Assembly: GCA_036269915.1 (NCBI GenBank)
Contig: DATBDM010000082.1
Location: forward strand, 1 to 6,408
Source of the DNA: DATBDM01 sp036269915
GTDB taxonomy: Bacteria > Actinomycetota > Thermoleophilia > Solirubrobacterales > Solirubrobacteraceae
Length of the DNA: 6,408 nt
Direction: 5' to 3'
Shown: positions 1 through 4,969 of the stretch, piece after piece
How positions within the stretch are numbered: position 1 is the stretch's first letter
Layout: every line of letters starts with the position of its first letter
Position numbers and translations under genes: made by a program
The notes under the pieces: generated by a model
The model's input: the letters and a program-made list of their open reading frames with translations, nothing else
Database searches by the model: none
What the model was told of the DNA's origin: nothing

Positions 1-1
1 G

Positions 2-982
2 CGCCGGACGCGCCGCGGGTTCTTCGCGCGCGTGCGTGTAGAGGACTACGGGCCGGGCCGGATCCGCCCGCACGAGCGCACCCATCCCGGCCCGAAGGAG
101 GACCGGCTGCGGCTCACGCGCGCGACGAACGCCAACCTCTCCCCGATCTTCTCGCTCTACGACGACCCCGCCGGCGCGGCGTGGGGCGCGCTCGCGCCGC
201 ACGTCGAGGGCGAGCCGTGGGGCGAGGTGACCGACGAGGACGGCACGGTGCACCGGCTCTGGCGCGTCTCCGACGCCACGGCCGCGGACGCGGTGCACGA
301 GGCGCTCGCGCAGACCGAGTTGCTGATCGCCGACGGCCACCACCGCTACGAGACCGCGCGCGTGCACGCGCGGGAGACCGGCGATCCCGACGCCGGCTGG
401 GTGCTGATGTGCCTGGTCGCCCTGCAGGATCCCGGCCTGACCGTCTTCCCCACCCACCGGCTGCTGACCGCGCTGGACGACGACGGCCGCGCCGCGCTGC
501 GGCAGGTGCTCGAGGCGTCCTTCACCGCGAGCGAGGTGAGCGCCGAGAACCTCGAGCCGCCCACCCAGGACGGACCGGTGCAGCTCGGCTACCTCGACGG
601 GACCGACACGCCGCAGCGGTTGACGTTGTCAGATCCCGACGCCGTCGCGGCGGCGCTGCCGGACAAGCCCGAGCCCTACCGCGAGCTCGACACGGCGGTG
701 CTCGAAGCGCTCGTCCTGCGCGGCGCGCTAAGCATGAGCGAGGACGACATCTCGCACCTCAACGGGCTCGATTACGCGCGTGACGCCGCCCAGGCGCGTA
801 AGCGCGTCGAGCGCGGAGAGGCCGACGCGGCGTTCTTCACGGCGGGGATCCCGGTCGAACGGGTACGCGCAGTGGCAGCGGCCGGCGAGAGCATGCCGCC
901 CAAGTCGACCTATTTCTTTCCTAAGGTGCTGACAGGGTTGCTATTCAATGAGTTGATTCCTCATGTCGCTCCTCAATCGTAA
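2..982 (+). CDS. DUF1015 family protein (5' partial)
   Basis: The reading frame is open from the first complete codon at base 2. The residues before the GTG at base 32 (RRGFFARVRVEDYG) already look like the DUF1015 family, so that GTG is internal and the true start lies upstream of the window. About 326 residues are present; family members are usually near 400, so roughly the first 80-100 are missing. Family hallmarks seen are the IRPHERTHPGPKEDRL segment, a DGHHR motif (bases 332-346) in ADGHHRYETA, and the C-terminal MPPKSTYFFPKVLTGL. The DGHHR segment resembles the ParB/Srx-like motif of free serine kinases (SerK, SbnI), so a small-molecule kinase role is possible, but that is inference and the family is mostly uncharacterised. 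The protein is predicted cytosolic, with no membrane segment. Its last 20 bases overlap the OsmC gene. The final 25 or so codons use many A/T-ending codons that are rare elsewhere here. Confidence 0.9.
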   Translation, partial: RRTRRGFFARVRVEDYGPGRIRPHERTHPGPKEDRLRLTRATNANLSPIFSLYDDPAGAAWGALAPHVEGEPWGEVTDEDGTVHRLWRVSDATAADAVHEALAQTELLIADGHHRYETARVHARETGDPDAGWVLMCLVALQDPGLTVFPTHRLLTALDDDGRAALRQVLEASFTASEVSAENLEPPTQDGPVQLGYLDGTDTPQRLTLSDPDAVAAALPDKPEPYRELDTAVLEALVLRGALSMSEDDISHLNGLDYARDAAQARKRVERGEADAAFFTAGIPVERVRAVAAAGESMPPKSTYFFPKVLTGLLFNELIPHVAPQS

Positions 983-1403
983 GCACGACACCTCCGCTGC
1001 CTCGCGCGCCATGCGCGCCGTCGCCCGGCAGCGTGAGAAGTACACCCACGACCTCAAGATCCGCGACCACCTGCTGACGGCCGACGAGCCGTCGGACTCG
1101 GGCGGCGAGGACGAGGGCCCGAGCCCGCAGGAGCTCCTGGCGGCCTCGCTCGCCTCCTGTACGGCGATCACGATGGAGATGTACGCCAAGCGCAAGGGCT
1201 GGGACGTGGCCGGTCTCGAGATCGACTGCGTCTACACCCCGGCCGAGCGCGGCTGTCCCACGCGCTTCGAGCTCGTCTTCCGGATGCCGCCGCAGCTGAC
1301 CGAGGAGCAGGTCGAGCGCCTGCGCGTGATCGCGGCCAAGTGCCCCGTGCATCGCACCCTCGAGGGCGAGGTCGCCTTCGACGAGCGCATCGAGCTGGCC
1401 TGA
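963..1403 (+). CDS. OsmC/Ohr family protein
   Basis: This 146-residue protein matches the OsmC/Ohr fold family, cytosolic enzymes that reduce organic and inorganic hydroperoxides through two cysteines; some members have other roles. The two family cysteines are C66 in GPSPQELLAASLASCTAITM and C127 in AAKCPVHRTL, at the expected positions on the central helix and near the C-terminus. The E58-containing PQELL segment is also typical. Two further cysteines, C89 and C98, lie between them and are not part of the usual pair. The length is normal for the family. The ATG at 963 overlaps the preceding DUF1015 gene by 20 bases and has no strong Shine-Dalgarno, which suggests translational coupling; an ATG at 1011 is an alternative that would remove 16 residues. 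The TGA at 1401-1403 abuts or overlaps the start of the Nudix gene. The subfamily (OsmC, Ohr or YhfA-like) is not resolved, and the lack of Ohr-specific landmarks points to the general OsmC group. Confidence 0.92.
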   Translation: MSLLNRKHDTSAASRAMRAVARQREKYTHDLKIRDHLLTADEPSDSGGEDEGPSPQELLAASLASCTAITMEMYAKRKGWDVAGLEIDCVYTPAERGCPTRFELVFRMPPQLTEEQVERLRVIAAKCPVHRTLEGEVAFDERIELA

Positions 1404-1963
1404 GCGAGCTCGGGGACTCGCTGCGGTCGCGGCTGCTGGCGCCCGACGAGGCGCTCGCGATGGAGGTCCACGGCCGCACGGACTCTGCGGTGCTGGTGCC
1501 GTTGTACGAGAGCGCGGACGGCGAGGTCCACGCGGTCTTCACCCGCCGGCGCGACGACCTCACGCGCCACGCCGGCGAGATCTCCTTCCCCGGCGGTCGC
1601 CGCGACGACGGTGAGACGCTCGAGATGACCGCGCTGCGCGAGGCGCACGAGGAGATCGGCCTGCCGCCGGACGCGGTCGAGCTCGCCGGCGCGCTGGAGC
1701 CGACCCCGACGTTCGTCACGAGCTATGCGATCTACCCGTTCGTGGGCGTGATCGAGGCGGGGCTGGAGTGGGTGCTCTCGGCGAGCGAAGTCGCCGAGAT
1801 CCTCGAGTTCCCGCTGAGCGCGCTGCGGGCGGGCAAGGGCGAGCGCCGCCTGCTGCGCAAGGGCATCGCCTTCCGCACGACGACCTTCGAGGTCGGCCCG
1901 CACATGGTCTGGGGCGCCACGGCCCGGATCGTCGAGGACCTGCTCGACCGCGTGCCGGCGTAG
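1400..1963 (+). CDS. Nudix hydrolase, CoA pyrophosphatase-like (UPF0035)
   Basis: A complete Nudix box GX5EX7REUXEEXGU lies at bases 1595-1663 (G-RRDDG-E-TLEMTAL-REAHEEIGL). It is preceded by the UPF0035/CoA-pyrophosphatase signature TRRRDDLTRHAGEISFPGG. This subfamily hydrolyses coenzyme A and its oxidised or acyl derivatives to phosphopantetheine and 3',5'-ADP using Mg2+/Mn2+ bound by the box glutamates. The EVAEILEFPLSAL segment near the C-terminus also fits the family. The start is uncertain. An ATG at 1460 has a GAGG eight bases upstream but leaves only nine residues before the first strand (AVLVP), while related proteins such as E. coli NudL have about 30. The sequence just upstream (LGDSLRSRLLAPDEALA) looks coding. 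A CTG at 1400 forms a CTGA overlap with the OsmC stop and gives 187 residues, the expected size. A GTG at 1340 would read OsmC out of frame for 64 bases and is less likely. Confidence 0.85.
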   Translation: MSELGDSLRSRLLAPDEALAMEVHGRTDSAVLVPLYESADGEVHAVFTRRRDDLTRHAGEISFPGGRRDDGETLEMTALREAHEEIGLPPDAVELAGALEPTPTFVTSYAIYPFVGVIEAGLEWVLSASEVAEILEFPLSALRAGKGERRLLRKGIAFRTTTFEVGPHMVWGATARIVEDLLDRVPA

Positions 1964-1969
1964 ACGACC

Positions 1970-1984
1970 GATCGCTGCGCGATC
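1970..1984. repeat. Short inverted repeat downstream of Nudix gene
   Basis: A perfect six-base inverted repeat (GATCGC, three-base loop TGC, GCGATC) sits in the 35-base gap between the Nudix stop and the membrane-protein start. It could form a small RNA hairpin. There is no U-tract after it, so it is not a convincing intrinsic terminator, and the stem is short enough to be chance in this GC-rich DNA. Confidence 0.3.
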
Positions 1985-1998
1985 CTTGCTGAGCCGTC

Positions 1999-2520
1999 AT
2001 GACCGATCAGCAGGATCAAGAGCAAATCGACATCCGCCCGGAGTCAGCCGCGGCGTACGAGTTGGCGTTCGAGGAAGCGCGCCGCGCCCTGGCCGGGCAA
2101 GAGAGCGCGCTCGTGGCCTTCCGGACACGCGCCGGGGTCATCTTCTCGGCAGCGGCGATTGTGACGTCGTTCCTCGGCGGCCAAGCGCTTGCCGCGAACG
2201 GCTTCACCCCGATCTCGTGGCTTGCGACTGGGGCGTTCGCAGTCCTTGGGATCGCGGCGCTCGCGGTGCTCTGGCCGGATCACAACTGGGAGTTCGATGC
2301 CGTCCCCAACCAGATCATCGGCGCGTACATCGAGCGGCCCGGACACGACGCCGACGAGTTGTTCGTGATCCACCGCGACCTCGCGCTCCACATGGAAAAC
2401 AGCTATGTCGCCAACGAGCAGAGTCGGCTCAAGCCGATGCGATGGGCGTTCCGCGCCGCGCTGGTCGCCCTCGCCGTCGAGGTCGCGCTCTGGTTGGCCG
2501 AACTGGCAACCGGCGCGTAG
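1999..2520 (+). CDS. Uncharacterised three-helix membrane protein
   Basis: This 173-residue protein has no recognised enzymatic motif. Residues 1-14 are polar and acidic, and 15-43 form a charged, probably amphipathic helix ending in RTR. Hydrophobic segments lie at about 45-66, 72-92 and 149-170, with only a short loop between the first two. Residues 93-148 form a probably cytosolic linker containing WPDHNWEFD and a conserved-looking HRDLALHMENSY (125-136). By the positive-inside pattern the N-terminus and linker would be cytosolic. The architecture of cytosolic helix, hairpin of two membrane helices, helical linker and third helix is broadly like small membrane effectors of the SLATT/PycTM kind, but no cyclase, reverse transcriptase or nucleotide-sensing partner is present, so that is only a structural analogy. 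The ATG at 1999 has a weak ribosome site. GC is about 68% (62-63% in bases 2281-2400), lower than the flanks, with codons such as TCA, TTG, CTT and ACT. A proline-rich microprotein follows 13 bases after the stop and probably shares the transcript. Confidence 0.85.
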   Translation: MTDQQDQEQIDIRPESAAAYELAFEEARRALAGQESALVAFRTRAGVIFSAAAIVTSFLGGQALAANGFTPISWLATGAFAVLGIAALAVLWPDHNWEFDAVPNQIIGAYIERPGHDADELFVIHRDLALHMENSYVANEQSRLKPMRWAFRAALVALAVEVALWLAELATGA

Positions 2521-2523
2521 AAT

Positions 2524-2528
2524 GGAGG
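2524..2528 (+). promoter_or_regulatory. Strong Shine-Dalgarno GGAGG
   Basis: GGAGG lies five bases before the ATG at 2534 and is the best-formed ribosome binding site in the window. It decides the start of the microprotein in favour of 2534 over the in-frame ATG at 2522, which partly contains it, and over the distant ATG at 2405 inside the membrane-protein gene. Confidence 0.7.
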
Positions 2529-2533
2529 CAGTC

Positions 2534-2641
2534 ATGGCAACACCGCCCAAGAGCCCAGGTCCGGCACCCAAGCCGCAGCCGATTCGGCCCAGCCCGATGA
2601 ATCCGGGCACGCGCGGTACCGGACCGGCGTCCGGCAAGTAA
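2534..2641 (+). CDS. Proline-rich basic microprotein (35 aa)
   Basis: This short frame encodes 35 residues with 11 prolines, mostly in alternating P-x-P spacing (PGPAPKPQP, then IRPSPMNPG), and ends GTRGTGPASGK. It has three lysines, two arginines and no acidic residue, so it is strongly basic. There is no hydrophobic stretch, so it is neither a membrane peptide nor a signal peptide and is probably extended and disordered, perhaps with polyproline-II character. A GGAGG at ideal spacing and position 13 bases after the membrane-protein stop support it as a real, co-transcribed gene. Its partner may be the cytosolic linker or acidic N-terminus of that membrane protein (inference). I recognise no known family. 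Its TAA ends exactly where the converging Rossmann gene ends. Most gene callers would miss it because of its size. Confidence 0.65.
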   Translation: MATPPKSPGPAPKPQPIRPSPMNPGTRGTGPASGK

Positions 2642-3133
2642 TCAAATCCCCAGCAGCTCGTTGACCGCACCCCGCGCGTCGGCGAGCCAGGCCGTCTCGT
2701 CGGCCGGGTCGGCGCGGACGTAGGCCAGCGGGATGCGCCAGGTCTCGTGGGCGATGCGGGCGACCGCCTCGCCGCGGATCAGCGCCGGCTCCGGGACGCT
2801 GCCGGCCGCCTCGTAGACCACGCCCCGGACCGGCGTGTCGACGAGCTTCTCCCACAACATCCGCAGGCGCGTGTCGTGCAGGGCGAAGACCTGCTCGGGG
2901 TCGCCGCGCGCCGTCCCCATCAGCCAGGCGAGCACGGTCACGCCCGTCAGCGCGCCCATCAGCGTCCCGATGCGATCCGGGTCGCCGACGAACGGCTCGG
3001 CACCGGACGCGCGGATCGCCTCGGCCCGCGCCGGGTCGCGCGTCGTCGCGCGCACCGCGTGACCGTCCGAGACCAGCTGCTCCGTCAGCGCGAGGGCGCG
3101 CCGTCCCCCGCCTACGAGGAGGACTCGCGCCAT
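2642..3133 (-). CDS. NAD(P)-binding Rossmann-fold protein (atypical SDR-like)
   Basis: The 163-residue protein begins MARVLLVGGGRRALALTEQL, a first beta strand followed by a glycine-rich dinucleotide loop (G8-G10) and helix. The second strand ends ATTRDPAR, where R32 after the strand is typical of NADP(H) preference in NmrA-like or extended SDR proteins. A third unit, GAEPFVGDPDRIGTLMGAL, matches the Asp-containing strand that contacts adenine in such folds. It is shorter than usual SDRs (about 250-300 residues) and has no YxxxK catalytic pair, so it may be a binding or regulatory protein or a reduced reductase; the substrate is unknown. Start is the ATG at 3131-3133, with a weak GACGAG upstream. 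The start overlaps the end of the small membrane-protein gene by 22 bases, suggesting co-transcription and coupling. The stop abuts the microprotein stop on the other strand with no terminator between them. Confidence 0.82.
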   Translation of the reverse strand: MARVLLVGGGRRALALTEQLVSDGHAVRATTRDPARAEAIRASGAEPFVGDPDRIGTLMGALTGVTVLAWLMGTARGDPEQVFALHDTRLRMLWEKLVDTPVRGVVYEAAGSVPEPALIRGEAVARIAHETWRIPLAYVRADPADETAWLADARGAVNELLGI

Positions 3134-3402
3134 CGCCGCATCTCGTCGTGGTCGGCCCGGACCTTCGCCTCGAACTCCTCCTCGGTGAGCTCAGGGCGCC
3201 CGCGCCGGCGGCGGATCGCGTTCTGGGCCTCGAGCATCTGGGCCACGTCGTCGATGTCGTTCTCGATCTCGGCCTCGGGCGAGCGCGTCGGCTTCCAGTC
3301 CAGGTAGTCGCGCGGGGAGCGCTTGGAGAAGAGCCCGAGCAGGACCGGCACGATCACGAAGAAGGCCAGGAGCCCGCCGAACACGACGGTGAAGACGTCC
3401 AC
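3112..3402 (-). CDS. Small single-pass membrane protein, unknown function
   Basis: With the GTG at 3402 this is a 96-residue protein. Residues 4-25 form one hydrophobic membrane helix (TVVFGGLLAFFVIVPVLLGL). A basic SKRSPR follows and places the rest in the cytosol. The tail has a DWKPTRSPEAE segment, an acidic helix (ENDIDDVAQMLEAQN), a basic RRRRGRP and a second charged helix (ELTEEEFEAKVRADHDEMRR) that may form a coiled coil. I recall similar DWKPTRS...QMLEAQN proteins in Thermoleophilia genomes, but I know of no assigned function. The start is a choice: an in-frame ATG at 3432 would add ten residues unlike a membrane-protein start (AHPARSIPR) and would collide with the divergent dehydrogenase start. 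The much longer open frame reaching past base 4000 is antisense to the dehydrogenase and is not real. The gene overlaps the downstream Rossmann gene by 22 bases. Confidence 0.75.
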   Translation of the reverse strand: MDVFTVVFGGLLAFFVIVPVLLGLFSKRSPRDYLDWKPTRSPEAEIENDIDDVAQMLEAQNAIRRRRGRPELTEEEFEAKVRADHDEMRRWRESSS

Positions 3403-3442
3403 GCGGGGGATGCTACGCGCCGGGTGCGCCATGATCGCCGCC

Positions 3443-4969
3443 ATGAGATGCATCGGCGTCGCGGGAGCCGGGACCATGGGCACGGGCATCGCGCAGCTGG
3501 CCGCGCAGTCCGGGGCGCGCACGCTGCTGCTCGATCCCGACGCGTCGGCGCTCGCCCGCGCCGCGACCCGGCTCGACGAGCTCGTCGCGGGCGGCAAGCT
3601 CGCCCCCGGCCAGCGCGCCCGCATCGAGCCGGTCGACGGCGTCGAGGCGCTCGCCCCGTGCGAGCTCGTGATCGAGGCGGCGCCCGAGGACGTCGAGCTC
3701 AAGCAGGCCCTGCTGAGCGGCATCGCCGGGCGCGTCGCCGAAGACTGCGTCCTCGCCACCAACACGTCGTCGCTGAGCGTGACCGCGATCGCCGCCGACG
3801 TGCCCCGCCCCGAGCGGGTCGTCGGGATGCACTTCTTCAACCCCGCGCCGCTGATGGCGCTCGTCGAGGTCGTCGCGGGCGAGCAGTCCGGCGCCGCGGC
3901 GCTCGAGCGCGCCCGCACGCTCGGCGCGGAGATGGACCGGCGCGTGATCGACGCCGCCGACGGCCCCGGCTTCCTCGTCAACCGCTGCAACCGCCCGTAC
4001 GCGCTCGAGGCGCTGCGGCTCGTGCAGGAGCGCCTCGCCACCCCGGAGCAGGTCGACCGCATCTGCCGCCTGGCCGGCGGCTTCCGCATGGGCCCGTTCG
4101 CGCTGATGGACCTGGTCGGGCTCGACGTCGGGCTCGCGGTCGCCGAGTCCTTCCACCGCCAGTCCTACGGCGAGCCGCGCTGGCGGCCGTCGCCGCTGCA
4201 GGCGCGGATGGTCGCCGCCGGCCGGCTCGGCCGCAAGACCGGCCGGGGCTGGTTCGACTACCCCGGCGGCCCGCCGCCCGACCCGGAGCTGCCCGAGCCC
4301 GGCGGCGGCGACGGGCGGCTCGTGGTCATCGCCGGCGACGGCCTCGTCGCCGAGGCCCTGCGCGACGCCGCCGACGCGAGCGGCTGGATCGCCGCCGAGC
4401 CGTTCGCGGCCGAGGGCGACCTCCCATTCCTGATCCTCGACTGCGGCGCGCGCAAGGACGACACGCGGACACCATCCCGCCCACCCGGCCACCAGGCGAT
4501 CCTCTGCGACACGGCGCCGCTCGCGGCGCTCGATCCCGGGGGCGGCGCCGCCGGCTTCCACGTCCTGCCGCCGCTGGGGCGCCTGGTGGAGCTGACCGCC
4601 CAGGCCACGACGACGCCGGCCGCGCTCGCCGCGACCGAGGCGTTCTTCGCCACGCTCGGGCTGACCGCCGAACGCGTCGGCGACGCGCCGGGCCTGATCC
4701 TGGGCCGCATCGTCGCCCAGTTGCTCAACGAGGCCTGCTTCGCGATCGGCGAGGGCGTCGGCGCGCCGGAGGACGTCGACGCCGGCATGGTGCTCGGCCT
4801 CAACCACCCGCGCGGCCCGTTCGCCTGGGCCGAGCTCGCCGGGCCGCACGCGCTCCTCGCCATCCTCGGCGGACTCGAGGACGAGTACCGCGAGGACCGC
4901 TATCGGCCCGCCCCGGCGCTGATCCGGGCCGTGCGCTCGGGCGAGGCGGCCTCTACGCTGCGCGCATGA
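3443..4969 (+). CDS. 3-hydroxyacyl-CoA dehydrogenase, PaaH-like
   Basis: This 508-residue enzyme would oxidise 3-hydroxyacyl-CoA to 3-ketoacyl-CoA with NAD+ in the cytosol, as in beta-oxidation or, for PaaH-type members, 3-hydroxyadipyl-CoA in phenylacetate breakdown. Residues 3-180 are the NAD domain: GAGTMG at 8-13 and acidic D31 after the second strand (NAD preference). The catalytic set has family spacing: S109 in TNTSSL, H130 in MHFFNPAP, E142 in LVEVV and N180 in GPGFLVNR. Residues 182-273 are the first C-terminal domain, ending GRKTGRGWFDY. Residues 291-400 look like a degenerate second Rossmann unit (VVIAGDGLVAEAL) without clear catalytic residues. Residues 410-500 are a second C-terminal domain (GLILGRIVAQLLNEA, LNHPRGPF). 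This layout and length fit PaaH/PaaC-type proteins. Start is ATG 3443; an in-frame ATG at 3431 adds MIAA. Neither has a clear ribosome site. No other phenylacetate genes are in view, so the substrate is unproven. Its TGA overlaps the protease start by four bases. Confidence 0.9.
   Translation: MRCIGVAGAGTMGTGIAQLAAQSGARTLLLDPDASALARAATRLDELVAGGKLAPGQRARIEPVDGVEALAPCELVIEAAPEDVELKQALLSGIAGRVAEDCVLATNTSSLSVTAIAADVPRPERVVGMHFFNPAPLMALVEVVAGEQSGAAALERARTLGAEMDRRVIDAADGPGFLVNRCNRPYALEALRLVQERLATPEQVDRICRLAGGFRMGPFALMDLVGLDVGLAVAESFHRQSYGEPRWRPSPLQARMVAAGRLGRKTGRGWFDYPGGPPPDPELPEPGGGDGRLVVIAGDGLVAEALRDAADASGWIAAEPFAAEGDLPFLILDCGARKDDTRTPSRPPGHQAILCDTAPLAALDPGGGAAGFHVLPPLGRLVELTAQATTTPAALAATEAFFATLGLTAERVGDAPGLILGRIVAQLLNEACFAIGEGVGAPEDVDAGMVLGLNHPRGPFAWAELAGPHALLAILGGLEDEYREDRYRPAPALIRAVRSGEAASTLRA

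Noticed and set aside
1232..1903. Minus-strand frame antisense to the OsmC and Nudix genes
   Set aside because: Both plus-strand genes carry textbook motifs. The antisense product is Arg/Ala/Leu-rich filler.
1970..1990. Intrinsic terminator after the Nudix gene
   Set aside because: The hairpin has only a six-base stem and no following T-tract, so termination is not supported.
1999..2520. Calling the membrane protein a Pycsar or SLATT effector
   Set aside because: Only the general topology is similar. No nucleotide cyclase or other partner is nearby and no diagnostic motif is visible, so it is left as unknown.
2405..2533. Longer version of the microprotein starting at ATG 2405 inside the membrane-protein gene
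   Set aside because: The added Ser/Arg/Pro/Trp residues are the out-of-frame reading of the membrane protein's third helix, while GGAGG points to the ATG at 2534.
2044..2670. 208-residue minus-strand frame over the membrane protein
   Set aside because: The plus-strand frame has clear membrane helices and codon structure. The antisense product has no coherent domain and overlaps both convergent genes.
3403..4089. Long upstream extension of the small membrane-protein frame on the minus strand
   Set aside because: The extension is Ser/Arg/Ala-rich shadow sequence antisense to the dehydrogenase. The membrane helix and charged tail begin only near base 3402.
3413..4849. 478-residue open frame on the minus strand
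   Set aside because: It is antisense to the 3-hydroxyacyl-CoA dehydrogenase, is low complexity in composition and has no recognisable domain.
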